Assembly (NCBI RefSeq): GCF_900120295.1
Contig: NZ_LT635466.1
Coordinates: 97,739-161,738 of the forward strand
Length of the DNA: 64,000 nucleotides
Origin: Blautia sp. Marseille-P3201T
GTDB taxonomy: Bacteria; Bacillota; Clostridia; Lachnospirales; Lachnospiraceae
Direction: 5' to 3'
In this document: in pieces, positions 54,916-63,407 of the stretch
Layout: every line of letters begins with the position of its first letter
Position numbering within the stretch: the stretch's first letter is position 1
Program-made: the position numbers and the translations under genes
The notes under the pieces: model-generated
Told to the model about the DNA's origin: nothing
The model's database searches: none
The model's input: the letters and a program-made list of their open reading frames with translations, nothing else

Positions 54916-56346
54916 CTATCCAATATAATTTAATGGAATTCTCACTGAAAAAGTAGTTCCTTTATGTTCTTCACTTTTTACTTTAACTGCTCCTCTATGC
55001 ATAACAATGGCATTTCTGGTAATTGCAAGCCCCAGACCGGTTCCTCCAATTTCTCTGGAATGAGATTTATCCACACGATAAAATCTTTCAAAAATACGAT
55101 CAATTGCTTCCTGAGGTATCCCTATTCCAGAATCGGCCACTGAAACATAAAAATATTTATGGTCTGCATTTAAAGTAACATGTACCCATCCGTCCTCTAC
55201 ATTATATTTAATACCATTTTCCACTAAATTAGATAATGCCAGACTCAGTTTCACTTCATCAACTTCTGCCACAATCGGACGATAACTTTCCAAAACCAGC
55301 TCTACTTTCTTCTTATCTGCAATTGGCTTAAGGCGTTTTAAAATACTTTCCATCAGCTCATTAATATTAACTTTTTCAATATTCAATTCGGATGCCTTTT
55401 TATCCATTTTAACCAGCGACAATAAGTCTGTGATAATCTTATTTTCCCTGTCAATTTCTACTGCAATATCCTGCATAAATTCTTTATACAATTCCACCGG
55501 AACATCTTCCTGCCCTGCAAGAGAGTCAGCCAGAACTTTAATGGAAGTCATAGGTGTTTTCAATTCATGAGAGACATTTGCTACAAATTCCTGTCTTGAG
55601 TCATCTAAAACTTTCATCTTCTTCAGCATTTTATTAAAAACACTACTAATCATCTCTGTTTCCGTATAATCCGGTACAGAAATCTCTTCATCTAAATATC
55701 CATCTGTCAATTCCTCAATTGCCTTTCCCACTCGTGCAAAAGGACGAACCAGAGTCTTGGACCAGACAAATCCCAGAACTAAAACAAACACGCAGATAAT
55801 CAGAAATAACAAATTGGCTCTATGTCTTAAAATAGAAATATTATCCTTGATATCACTGGTAGATATGCTGACCAGCATAACGCCTTCCACCTGCTTATTT
55901 CCTATATTTTTCAAAGGAACTGTCTGAACAATATAAGAATTCTCTTTATCATAATACCCTGTATTTTCACCTTCAAAGCACTTGATTACAGCTTCTGATA
56001 AAACATATTTTCCCTCGTCAATATCGTAAGTGTCCTTTACAATTCGTCCATCCCTGTTAATTACAAGAATTCTGCCGCTGAAAACAGACGAAAACATAGC
56101 TAACTCACTGTTAATAACTTCTGACTGAGGATATGTTAAATATTTCTCCTTCATAAGCTGTTTTCCTAAAATATCACATTGATTTTTGACACTAATATTT
56201 TTCAGCTCCACTGCCCTGTTTTCATAACTGCTCACAATCACACTTTCCGCAATAATACAAGGTAAAATTCCAATAATTACCAACAATATCATAACGCGAA
56301 ATCTGAGACTTTTTAAAAATGACAGTTTCATCTTTATCTTCATCAT
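54916..56346 (-). CDS. HAMP-domain sensor histidine kinase (WalK-like)
   Basis: A 476-residue membrane kinase. Membrane segments lie at about 17-40 and 178-197, enclosing an extracellular sensor of about 135 residues (GRILVINRDGRIVKDTYDIDEGKY resembles a Cache/PAS fold). A HAMP domain (about 198-250) is followed by the phospho-acceptor His260 in FVANVSHELKTPMTSIKVLAD. The ATP-binding domain has the N box NLVENGIKYN, DSGIGIP, and GGTGLGLAI. There is no cytoplasmic PAS, unlike Bacillus WalK. ATG with GAGG upstream. It is paired with the response regulator gene upstream, separated by a hairpin. Confidence 0.92.
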   Translation of the reverse strand: MMKIKMKLSFLKSLRFRVMILLVIIGILPCIIAESVIVSSYENRAVELKNISVKNQCDILGKQLMKEKYLTYPQSEVINSELAMFSSVFSGRILVINRDGRIVKDTYDIDEGKYVLSEAVIKCFEGENTGYYDKENSYIVQTVPLKNIGNKQVEGVMLVSISTSDIKDNISILRHRANLLFLIICVFVLVLGFVWSKTLVRPFARVGKAIEELTDGYLDEEISVPDYTETEMISSVFNKMLKKMKVLDDSRQEFVANVSHELKTPMTSIKVLADSLAGQEDVPVELYKEFMQDIAVEIDRENKIITDLLSLVKMDKKASELNIEKVNINELMESILKRLKPIADKKKVELVLESYRPIVAEVDEVKLSLALSNLVENGIKYNVEDGWVHVTLNADHKYFYVSVADSGIGIPQEAIDRIFERFYRVDKSHSREIGGTGLGLAITRNAIVMHRGAVKVKSEEHKGTTFSVRIPLNYIG

Positions 56347-56394
56347 AATTTCCTCACTCTATCATTATGGATGTTCTCCTGAACCAGAAAAGAA

Positions 56395-56423
56395 TTGCCG
56401 CAATAGCTTTTACCTACTGCGGC
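56395..56423. other. Hairpin between response regulator and kinase genes
   Basis: GCCGCAATAG pairs with CTACTGCGGC. The clean T-run is on the plus strand; on the coding minus strand the tail is only CAATTCTTTTC. It may lower kinase expression relative to the regulator. Confidence 0.6.
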
Positions 56424-56429
56424 GCTTTT

Positions 56430-57119
56430 TTAGCCTTGAAAATAATATCCAATTCCCCATTTTGTATGAACATATTTAGGATCACTTGGGATAGTTTCGA
56501 TTTTTTCTCTTAAACGTCTGATATGTACATCAACCGTACGCACATCTCCCGGATATTCATATCCCCATACTAAATTCAGAAGATTTTCTCTGCTGTATAC
56601 TTTATTAGGATTTTTTGCCAGAAGCTCCAATACATCAAATTCCTTTGCAGTCAGATTAATTTCTTTTCCTGCAATAAATACTCTTCTGCCTTCACAATCC
56701 AGTTTTAAATCTCCTGATACCAATGTCTTTCCAGAAGTCTCCTTTGTTTCTTCTTTACGCATTCTACGCATAATCGCTTTAATACGAGCTTTAACTTCCA
56801 AAATATTAAATGGTTTCGTAATATAATCATCTGCACCATATTCAAGTCCCAAAATCTTATCCATATCTTCCCCTTTTGCAGTCAGCATAATAATAGGTAC
56901 AGAAGAGAATTCTCGAATTTGCTGACAAACCTCCAGTCCGGTAAGTTTTGGAAGCATAATGTCTAAAAGGATCATGTCATATTCTTTTTCTCTGGCTTTT
57001 TCCAGTGCTTCCTCTCCATCATAAGCACAATCTACTTCCATCCCTTCCTGTTCCAGACTAAAGCGTATCCCCTTTACAATTAATTTTTCATCGTCTACTA
57101 CTAATACACGTTTACTCAT
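56430..57119 (-). CDS. OmpR-family response regulator (WalR/YycF-like)
   Basis: A 229-residue regulator. The receiver domain (about 3-115) has Asp9-Asp10, phospho-acceptor Asp53 (ILLDIMLPK), a Thr in IIMLTAKGED, and Lys in DDYITKPF. The DNA-binding winged helix (about 130-228) has LTAKEFDVLELLAKNPNKVYSR and VDVHIRRLREKIE. The sequence is close to WalR in character, which controls wall hydrolases, but no walHIJ genes follow, so orthology is unsure. It lies 11 bp after the ComEA-like gene and precedes its kinase. Confidence 0.92.
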   Translation of the reverse strand: MSKRVLVVDDEKLIVKGIRFSLEQEGMEVDCAYDGEEALEKAREKEYDMILLDIMLPKLTGLEVCQQIREFSSVPIIMLTAKGEDMDKILGLEYGADDYITKPFNILEVKARIKAIMRRMRKEETKETSGKTLVSGDLKLDCEGRRVFIAGKEINLTAKEFDVLELLAKNPNKVYSRENLLNLVWGYEYPGDVRTVDVHIRRLREKIETIPSDPKYVHTKWGIGYYFQG

Positions 57120-57130
57120 CTATCTTCTCC

Positions 57131-57730
57131 TTATTTTACTGTTATGTAATCTTTGACTTTATCAAATGTTTTTCCCTTAATCCCCGGTACCTCCTGAAGA
57201 TTTTCAATGCTTTGAAATCCTCCATTAGCTTCCCGATATTCCATGATGGACTTTGCCTTTACTTCTCCTATGCCCGGAATTTCCTGCAGTTCCGCCAAAT
57301 TTGCTGTATTTATATTGATTTTCCCTTTGGCATCTGTATTTTCCTGAGAAGCAGAAATCTGATTTGGCTGCATTTCCATCTGTTGTACCTCTTCAACTGT
57401 ATAAATCTGAAGTTTTTCCCCATCAGATAAAACTGAAGCCTGATTAATTCCTGTTGTATCTGCATTTTCCAGAAATCCTCCTGCCTCCTGAATAGCTTCA
57501 AAGACTCTGGAGCCCTCTTTTAATCGATAGACTCCCGGCGCATTCACTGCACCGCTGACATCCACCCATATCCAGGACTCTTTCTCAGGCGATTTTTCTT
57601 CCGATTTTTCTTCCGGTTTTTCCTCCGCTTTTTCTATTACAACCGTTTCCTCTTTTGGGGAATTACAAGAGCTAAAAATAAGACATATTATGCCCATAAG
57701 CACTATAAATAAGATATTTCTTCTTTTCAT
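57131..57730 (-). CDS. comEA: ComEA-like helix-hairpin-helix lipoprotein
   Basis: Surface DNA receptor for transformation. From ATG 57730 (GGGAGG 9 bases upstream) the product has 199 residues: signal with lipobox IFSSC (Cys23 region), a Glu/Lys-rich linker of EEKPEEKSEEK repeats, a SLBB-type domain (VDVSGAVNAPGVYRLKEGSRV), and a C-terminal pair of helix-hairpin-helix motifs (ININTANLAELQEIPGIGEVKAKSI, NLQEVPGIKGKTFDKV). Bacillus ComEA is anchored by a membrane helix, whereas here a lipid anchor is predicted. It heads the operon comEA, regulator, kinase, GerMN, comEC, holA. Confidence 0.9.
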   Translation of the reverse strand: MKRRNILFIVLMGIICLIFSSCNSPKEETVVIEKAEEKPEEKSEEKSPEKESWIWVDVSGAVNAPGVYRLKEGSRVFEAIQEAGGFLENADTTGINQASVLSDGEKLQIYTVEEVQQMEMQPNQISASQENTDAKGKININTANLAELQEIPGIGEVKAKSIMEYREANGGFQSIENLQEVPGIKGKTFDKVKDYITVK

Positions 57731-57784
57731 TATACACTGCCTCCCTAACATAAATAAAAAAGAGACATTCGTACAACTATTCTT

Positions 57785-57813
57785 ATTGTAACGAATTTGC
57801 AATCTCTTTACAA
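57785..57813 (-). promoter_or_regulatory. Promoter of the comEA-to-holA operon
   Basis: On the minus strand: -35 TTGTAA (57808-57813), 17-bp spacer, -10 TACAAT (57785-57790), about 50 bp before the ComEA start. Confidence 0.65.
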
Positions 57814-58047
57814 TATCAAATTCATAACTTCTTCTCTAAAAAATATATAAACTTTTTTGATTTCTAATGCATTTTATGGATATTACGGCAGAAATACCGA
57901 TTTGACATTTTGAAATGTAATTTGAGTATAGCACCATTCTCTCTTTCCTGCAAGAACAAAAATATAATTTCTAATCCCTCCGCCTGCGGCGAACTCTTTC
58001 GCACATAATACCTGTCCGCCGCAGTACAATCCTTATTATATACTTTG
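57814..58047. other. Intergenic region with a GC-rich hairpin
   Basis: Part of a 317-bp stretch without a gene (57731-58047). It contains a conspicuous hairpin, CTGCGGCG (57984-57991) with CGCCGCAG (58017-58024), loop 25 bases, in otherwise AT-rich sequence. The hairpin lies about 25 bp after the YdcZ-type gene stop and may end its transcript, though no T-run follows. No open frame with a ribosome-binding site was seen. Confidence 0.5.
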
Positions 58048-58482
58048 CTATTTTTCCCATTTAAAAATAATAATCCCTATAACAGCAATGGCCATTCCTA
58101 AAAGCTTTCTCCACTGAAAATCCACTTTTTCCACACCAAACAACCCCAAAAGCTCAATGATATATGCCACTGCAAGCTGTGCGATTACAATAAGCATTGC
58201 TGCTTTTGCAGGTCCTAAAGAGGACATACTTTGAATAACTGTTACAGTGATAAATGCTCCAATTATTCCCCCCAGAAGAATATACTTATTTTCTACTTTT
58301 ATCAATGCCCCTACAGGTTGTCGTCCTGTAAATAACCATGCAGCCACACAGACTAAAAAAGCTGAAATCTGAACCCAGCCTGTAGAAACCCATAAACTTG
58401 TTTGTTTTGTCAGTTCTGTGTTAAATACTCCTTGAACGCTCATTAAAGCTCCTGATAATAATGCAATTAAAATTCCCCACAT
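58048..58482 (-). CDS. DMT-superfamily small transporter (YdcZ/DUF606 type)
   Basis: A 144-residue membrane protein with five hydrophobic segments (ILIALLSGALMSVQGVFN, WVQISAFLVCVAAWLF, YILLGGIIGAFITVTVIQSM, AMLIVIAQLAVAYIIELLGL, LLGMAIAVIGIIIF). SGALMSVQGVFNTEL is the DUF606 signature with a polar residue in the first helix. These are half-size drug/metabolite transporters that work as dimers; the substrate is unknown. It is monocistronic, divergent from argG. Confidence 0.88.
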   Translation of the reverse strand: MWGILIALLSGALMSVQGVFNTELTKQTSLWVSTGWVQISAFLVCVAAWLFTGRQPVGALIKVENKYILLGGIIGAFITVTVIQSMSSLGPAKAAMLIVIAQLAVAYIIELLGLFGVEKVDFQWRKLLGMAIAVIGIIIFKWEK

Positions 58483-58615
58483 ATTTCCTTTCCTCCGTTG
58501 CTTTCTCTACTATATTTTTACCGTCATTTCTCCTTTTTATTCATACTTTTTTATTCCAGATAAATGTATATTTATTCTGTTTTTTATTATTTTATAAGTT
58601 TTTTTCAAAAAAGTA

Positions 58616-58644
58616 TTGCATAATTATTTATTTAGGTGTATATT
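58616..58644 (+). promoter_or_regulatory. argG promoter
   Basis: -35 TTGCAT (58616-58621), 17-bp spacer, -10 TATATT (58639-58644). The -35 region reads TATTGCATAATTATTTATT, which loosely resembles an ArgR box; this is weak in such AT-rich DNA. Confidence 0.6.
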
Positions 58645-58680
58645 ACATTCATACAAAATAAGTCTTTGGAGGATTTGGTT

Positions 58681-59907
58681 ATGAAAGAAAAAGTCATTTT
58701 AGCATATTCCGGCGGTTTAGACACAACTGCTCTTATTCCATGGTTAAAGGAAAATTTCGATTACGAAGTTATCTGCTGCTGCATTAACTGCGGTCAAGGT
58801 TCTGAATTGGATGGTTTAGAAGAACGCGCCGCTTTATCCGGTGCTTCTAAATTGTATATTGAAGATATTGTAGATGAATTTTGTGATGATTATATTGTTC
58901 CTTGCGTTCAGGCAGGCGCTGTTTACGAAAACAAGTATCTATTAGGTACTTCTATGGCTCGTCCGCCTATTGCAAAAAAATTAGTAGAAATTGCAAGAAA
59001 AGAAGGTGCTGTAGCTATCTGTCATGGCGCTACCGGAAAGGGAAATGACCAAATCCGCTTTGAATTAGGTATTAAAGCCCTTGCTCCTGATTTGAAAATT
59101 ATAGCTCCGTGGCGTATGACAGATGTATGGACCATGCAGTCCCGTGAAGATGAAATGGAATACTGTAAAGCACACGGTATCGACCTTCCATTTAGCATGA
59201 GCAACAGCTACAGCCGTGACAGAAACTTATGGCACATCAGCCACGAAGGTCTGGAGCTGGAAGACCCTGCTGCCGAACCGGACTATGAACATTTACTGGT
59301 TCTGGGTGTAACTCCTCAGAAAGCACCTGACAAAGAAACTGAAATTTCTCTTACTTTTGAAAAAGGTGTTCCTACTGCATTAAATGGAAAAGCCATGAAA
59401 GTATCTGAAATTATTACCGAATTAAATGAATTAGGCGGTGCTAATGGTATTGGAATTATTGATATTGTAGAAAACCGTGTTGTTGGTATGAAATCCCGCG
59501 GTGTATATGAAACTCCTGGCGGAACAATCCTCATGGAAGCTCACGCACAGCTGGAAGAATTAATTCTGGACCGTGATACAATGGAAATGAAAAAGAAGTT
59601 AGGAAGTCAATTTGCTCAGATTGTTTATGAAGGAAAGTGGTTTACACCTCTGCGTGAAGCAATTCAGGCATTTGTAGAAAGCACACAGGAATATGTAACC
59701 GGAGAAGTAAAATTAAAGCTCTATAAAGGCAACATCATTAAAGCAGGTACTGTTTCTCCTTACAGCCTGTATAACGAGTCCCTTGCATCCTTTACAACAG
59801 GTGATTTATATGATCACCATGACGCAGACGGATTTATCACTTTATTCGGTCTGCCATTAAAAGTTCGTGCTATGAAAATGGCAGAGGCTGCAAAAGAAAA
59901 TAAATAA
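58681..59907 (+). CDS. argG: Argininosuccinate synthase
   Basis: Condenses citrulline and aspartate with ATP in arginine synthesis. The N-terminal PP-loop is [17 protein letters not shown], followed by [33 protein letters not shown] (the citrulline and aspartate site) and [19 protein letters not shown]. At 408 residues it is full length. The start at 58681 has GGAGG 8 bases upstream; the earlier in-frame ATG lies within the -10 region. argH is not adjacent, so argG is expressed on its own. Confidence 0.97.
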   Translation: MKEKVILAYSGGLDTTALIPWLKENFDYEVICCCINCGQGSELDGLEERAALSGASKLYIEDIVDEFCDDYIVPCVQAGAVYENKYLLGTSMARPPIAKKLVEIARKEGAVAICHGATGKGNDQIRFELGIKALAPDLKIIAPWRMTDVWTMQSREDEMEYCKAHGIDLPFSMSNSYSRDRNLWHISHEGLELEDPAAEPDYEHLLVLGVTPQKAPDKETEISLTFEKGVPTALNGKAMKVSEIITELNELGGANGIGIIDIVENRVVGMKSRGVYETPGGTILMEAHAQLEELILDRDTMEMKKKLGSQFAQIVYEGKWFTPLREAIQAFVESTQEYVTGEVKLKLYKGNIIKAGTVSPYSLYNESLASFTTGDLYDHHDADGFITLFGLPLKVRAMKMAEAAKENK

Positions 59908-59914
59908 TATATAC

Positions 59915-59982
59915 GAGCTGTCGCTTTAAAATACATATCCCGAATATTTGTGGATAATGTTTAAAGCGGCAGCCTCTTTTTT
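59915..59982. repeat. Short form of palindrome A (terminator of argG and hflX)
   Basis: GAGCTGTCGCTTTAAA pairs with GTTTAAAGCGGCAGC, with ATATCCCGAATATT and TGTGGATAATG inside. These inner segments match the outer arms of the longer element at 63019-63170 but lack its core. A T-run follows; it serves two convergent genes. Confidence 0.75.
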
Positions 59983-61231
59983 ACCTTCCACCTATTTTTC
60001 CGTATATATTCTGAGGAACTCTTGCCTTTATTTCAATGCCTCTGTCTGTATATTCTTCTGAAATCAACTGTCCATACTTTCGAATAAGCTGTATCTGTCC
60101 TGCTTCCCCATAATCTAAAATTCTTTCCAGATATATTTGATTTTCTGTCAATATTTTTTCCAGAACTTCCTTTAATTCTTCTAATCCCTGTCCTGTTTTT
60201 ATTGCCGTTTTTACAACATAATCTGCCTTAAAGTCTCTTATAGTTTCTACATCCTGAAGCTTATCCTGCTTATTAAACAAGGTGACTACTTTTTTATCCT
60301 CCACCCCTAATTCCTGCAACGTTTCATACACTACAAACATCTGTTTTTCTCTTTGAGGATTGGAAACATCTACCACATGAATAATAAAATCTGCATATTT
60401 TGCTTCTTCTAAGGTACTTTTAAAAGCCTCAATTAAATGATGTGGAAGTTTTCTGATAAATCCTACTGTATCTGTAAGATAAAGTTTCTGTTTTCCGGGT
60501 AACTCTAAAATTCTGGTGGTTGGATCTAACGTAGCAAAAAGCTTATCTTCTTCTAATACTGCGGCATCCGTCAGAGTATTCAACAACGTAGACTTTCCTG
60601 CATTCGTATATCCTACAATCGCTGCAGTCATAATATTTTCCCTGTTTCTTCCCTCACGTAAAACCTGCCTATGGCGTTTCACCTGCTCCAGTTCTTTTTT
60701 CAGCTGAGAAATTCGAAGCTTAATCAGACGTCTGTCCATCTCCAGCTTTTTCTCTCCCGGACCTCTTGTTCCAATGCCTCCTCCCAGTCTTGACATAGAA
60801 TTTCCAAGTCCTGTTAAACGTGCTGCTCTATATCGAAGCTGTGCCAGCTCTACCTGTATTTTTCCTTCACTGGTATTTGCTCTTGCAGCAAAAATATCTA
60901 AAATCACCATGGTTCTGTCCATGATTTTACACTGCAATTCTCTTTCTAAATTATTAATCTGTGACGGAGATAATTCATCATCACAAACAATCCCTGTGGC
61001 TCCATATCCGTCAATCATCATACGGATTTCATCTAACTTACCCGTTCCAACATAATATCCCGGATGGACAGCTTCTCTTGCCTGTATGACAGTCCCTAAA
61101 GTTTCAGCCCCTGCCGTTTTCACCAACTCTTTTAATTCCTCTAAAGAGTCCTCTGTATCATCATTTTCTCTGGTCTGTACACCAACTAAAATCACCTTTT
61201 CTTGTTCCTCTTTTAATTCATATAATTCCAT
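59981..61231 (-). CDS. hflX: GTPase HflX
   Basis: Ribosome-splitting GTPase active under heat and antibiotic stress. The N-terminal HflX domain (about 1-190) has HPGYYVGTGKLDEIR and the glycine-rich SRLGGGIGTRGPGEKKLEMDRR. G1 is GYTNAGKSTLLNTL, G3 DTVGFIRKLP, and G4 NKQD. 416 residues. ATG with GGAGAG upstream. It lies 9 bp after a LysR gene in the same direction and is probably cotranscribed. Confidence 0.96.
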   Translation of the reverse strand: MELYELKEEQEKVILVGVQTRENDDTEDSLEELKELVKTAGAETLGTVIQAREAVHPGYYVGTGKLDEIRMMIDGYGATGIVCDDELSPSQINNLERELQCKIMDRTMVILDIFAARANTSEGKIQVELAQLRYRAARLTGLGNSMSRLGGGIGTRGPGEKKLEMDRRLIKLRISQLKKELEQVKRHRQVLREGRNRENIMTAAIVGYTNAGKSTLLNTLTDAAVLEEDKLFATLDPTTRILELPGKQKLYLTDTVGFIRKLPHHLIEAFKSTLEEAKYADFIIHVVDVSNPQREKQMFVVYETLQELGVEDKKVVTLFNKQDKLQDVETIRDFKADYVVKTAIKTGQGLEELKEVLEKILTENQIYLERILDYGEAGQIQLIRKYGQLISEEYTDRGIEIKARVPQNIYGKIGGR

Positions 61232-61240
61232 AAATCTCTC

Positions 61241-62110
61241 CTATCTGCTCTCTAAAACGAATTCCTGAAAGCATTTCATACTCTTCGTCAAAAACTTGCT
61301 CTTGTGATATACAAAATAATACTCACGCATAATCTTTTCATCTACAATTTCAATTTCTCTCAGATGATGGCTTTCCATATAAGGCTCTAAAACAGACTTT
61401 GTAAGAAGTAAAACTCCCATACCTTTACTGCATGCCTCAATCAGACTTCGAATACTTATACTTTCCATGACAATTTCAGGTTTTCTTTTATATTTACTTA
61501 AAAGTCCTTCTACCATACTCCGCGAACCACTCCCTGCTTCTCTTAAAAGCAAGGGCATGGTAATTAATTCCTCCATTTTTGCAGAACCTTGCCATGAATA
61601 ATCGAAAGAACAAACTGCTATCATTTTATCGGTTCCTATAGGCACACTAATAAAAAACTGTGGATTAGAAGGATAGTCTGTAATTCCAAAATCCAAATCA
61701 TTTCTCATTAGTTTTTCCTCAATCTGCCTGGAATTATCCACTAATGTATAAATTGGAATTTCCTCATATTGTTTTTTAAACCCTGCAATTAATTTCGGCA
61801 AACAGCTAATCCCATAAGAAGCATTTGTGCCCACTCGAACTTTCGTCACTGTCTGTATATCTCTTAGAACATCTCTTGCTTCATCAAATTGAGCCAGAAT
61901 AGAGTCTGCATAAATTAGTAATTGTTCTCCTGCCTCTGTAATATATAGTCGCCTGTTCATTCTTTCAAAAAGCTTTGTTTCATAATATCCTTCTAATTCC
62001 CGAATTGCATAGCTCACCGCCGGCTGTGCCATGTTCATTTCTTCCGCTGCAAGTGTAATGCTTTCCAAACGACAAACTGCAGAAAATATTTTTAAATGTC
62101 GTAATGTCAT
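61241..62110 (-). CDS. LysR family transcriptional regulator
   Basis: A 289-residue regulator. The N-terminal winged helix (about 1-60) is TLRHLKIFSAVCRLESITLAAEEMNMAQPAVSYAIRELE. The periplasmic-binding-like effector domain starts near 88 (VRVGTNASYGISCLPKLIAGF). The start ATG at 62110 lies 4 bases after AAAGGAG, and the upstream Met codons have no ribosome-binding site. It is divergent from a TauE/SafE permease gene, which it probably controls. The closest familiar groups are CysL/CbbR-like; the effector is unknown. Confidence 0.92.
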   Translation of the reverse strand: MTLRHLKIFSAVCRLESITLAAEEMNMAQPAVSYAIRELEGYYETKLFERMNRRLYITEAGEQLLIYADSILAQFDEARDVLRDIQTVTKVRVGTNASYGISCLPKLIAGFKKQYEEIPIYTLVDNSRQIEEKLMRNDLDFGITDYPSNPQFFISVPIGTDKMIAVCSFDYSWQGSAKMEELITMPLLLREAGSGSRSMVEGLLSKYKRKPEIVMESISIRSLIEACSKGMGVLLLTKSVLEPYMESHHLREIEIVDEKIMREYYFVYHKSKFLTKSMKCFQEFVLESR

Positions 62111-62164
62111 ACTACTCCTTTTATTCATATCATTTTTATTATACATACTATAATAACATAATAA

Positions 62165-62193
62165 TTGCTATACAGCCAGAAAAAAGCTAAAAT
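62165..62193 (+). promoter_or_regulatory. Promoter of the TauE/SafE gene
   Basis: -35 TTGCTA (62165-62170), 17-bp spacer, -10 TAAAAT (62188-62193). AT-rich sequence with LysR-type T-N11-A spacing lies just upstream, but no clear operator can be fixed. Confidence 0.6.
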
Positions 62194-62224
62194 AGAATGG
62201 AATAAAAAAATGTGAGGTATTATT

Positions 62225-63013
62225 ATGTTATTAGTAGTTTTCTTTCTAATCTGTTTCTTTGCCTCCATCATAGGGGCAATTTGCGGTATCGGGGGCGGCG
62301 TTATCATAAAGCCTGTTCTGGACGCATTTGGCGTTATGGATGTTGCCACTATAAGCTTCTTATCCGGCTGTACTGTACTTTCCATGACTACGTATTCTGT
62401 AATCAAAAGTAAATTAAGCGGCAACTCCAATATTGAGCAGAAAACAGGCTTACCATTGGCACTGGGCGCTGCTGTGGGTGGACTGTTAGGAAAATGGATG
62501 TTTTCCTTTGTCTCTTCCCTAAGCCCTGATAAAAACAAAGTAGGTGCTGTTCAGGCTGCCTGTCTTATGCTGGTAACTGTCGGTACATTAGTTTATACCC
62601 TTTACAAAGAACGGATTAAAACATATCATGTAACAAATTTAATAGCTTGTGTAGCTATCGGTATTTTTTTGGGAATTCTCTCTTCCTTCCTAGGTATTGG
62701 AGGCGGCCCTATTAACCTAGTTGTTTTATTTTTCTTCTTCTCAATGACAACAAAGGTTGCAGCTGAAAATTCTCTATACATTATTTTCTTTTCTCAGATA
62801 GCCAGCTTGTTATCATCTATTGTAACAAAAAGCGTTCCTGACTTTGAAATTTTGACTTTAATCTTTATGGTCATAGGAGGCATCGCCGGAGGAATTGTTG
62901 GAAGAACTCTCAACAAAAAAATAGAAGAAAAAACTGTGGACAAACTTTTTATTGGTTTAATGGTAGTTATTATTTTTATCAATATCTATAATATTTATCA
63001 GTTTATCGGTTAG
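62225..63013 (+). CDS. Sulfite exporter TauE/SafE family permease
   Basis: A 262-residue membrane protein with about eight hydrophobic segments and the internal duplication of the family: GAICGIGGGVIIKPVLDAFG in the first half and SSFLGIGGGPINLVVLFFFF in the second. TauE/SafE proteins move small anions such as sulfite, sulfoacetate or other organosulfur compounds; the substrate here is unknown. ATG with GTGAGG 7 bases upstream. A LysR regulator is encoded divergently 114 bp away. It ends 5 bp before a long palindrome. Confidence 0.92.
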   Translation: MLLVVFFLICFFASIIGAICGIGGGVIIKPVLDAFGVMDVATISFLSGCTVLSMTTYSVIKSKLSGNSNIEQKTGLPLALGAAVGGLLGKWMFSFVSSLSPDKNKVGAVQAACLMLVTVGTLVYTLYKERIKTYHVTNLIACVAIGIFLGILSSFLGIGGGPINLVVLFFFFSMTTKVAAENSLYIIFFSQIASLLSSIVTKSVPDFEILTLIFMVIGGIAGGIVGRTLNKKIEEKTVDKLFIGLMVVIIFINIYNIYQFIG

Positions 63014-63018
63014 CCAAA

Positions 63019-63171
63019 AGGGACTGTTGCATTAAGCGCATATCCCGAATATTTATACACTTTACACTCAGTCTGCGCTTACTTTGAGCTTATAATCTCA
63101 AAGCGTGTTTGACAAATTCGCTAAAAGTGTATAATATTTGTGGATAATGTTTAAAGCAACAGTCTCTTTTT
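63019..63171. repeat. Long palindromic repeat A, copy 2
   Basis: Outer arms GGGACTGTTGCATTAAGC and GTTTAAAGCAACAGTCTC pair, then AATATTTATACACTT with AAGTGTATAATATT, then an inner stem around CTTTGAG/CTCAAAG. The core CTCAGTCTGCG to GACAAATTCGC (63065-63120) matches copy 1 (20337-20475) in reverse. A T-run ends it. It separates tauE from the tRNA cluster. Confidence 0.8.
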
Positions 63172-63250
63172 ATTTCTATAACTAAACTCTTAACATAGCT
63201 CAGGTTCAGAGGTGTTCAAGGGTGTTCAAAATGAAAAAGACAAAAAAACA

Positions 63251-63280
63251 GGAGAAACGCTTTAAAATCAACGTTTCTCC
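63251..63280 (-). terminator. Terminator of the tRNA operon
   Basis: GGAGAAACG (63251-63259) pairs with CGTTTCTCC (63272-63280). A seven-base T-run follows on the minus strand after two bases. Confidence 0.85.
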
Positions 63281-63294
63281 TATCTTTTTTGTAA

Positions 63295-63381
63295 TGCCGC
63301 AGACCGGAATCGAACCGGTACGGGAGTATAAGTCCCGCAGGATTTTAAGTCCTGTGCGTCTGCCTGTTCCGCCACTGCGGC
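63295..63381 (-). tRNA. tRNA-Leu (anticodon TAA)
   Basis: Minus strand. Acceptor GCCGCAG/CTGCGGC with discriminator A, anticodon arm CAGGA-CTTAAAA-TCCTG, long variable arm, T arm CCGGTTCGATTCCGG. 87 nt, CCA not encoded. Last gene of the cluster. Confidence 0.95.
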
Positions 63382-63407
63382 ATTTCTGAAATGCATTGCA
63401 TCTCAAA

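Noticed and set aside
56430..57119. Firm naming of the two-component pair as WalR/WalK
   Set aside because: The regulator is WalR-like, but the kinase lacks a cytoplasmic PAS domain and no walHIJ genes follow, so the symbols were withheld.
58600..58680. T-box or arginine riboswitch before argG
   Set aside because: The leader is only about 30 nt after the -10 box, with no stem or T-box sequence; at most a weak ArgR-like site.
62125..62538. 137-residue minus-strand open frame opposite the TauE/SafE gene
   Set aside because: Antisense to a confident permease gene and overlaps the lysR promoter region; no family match.
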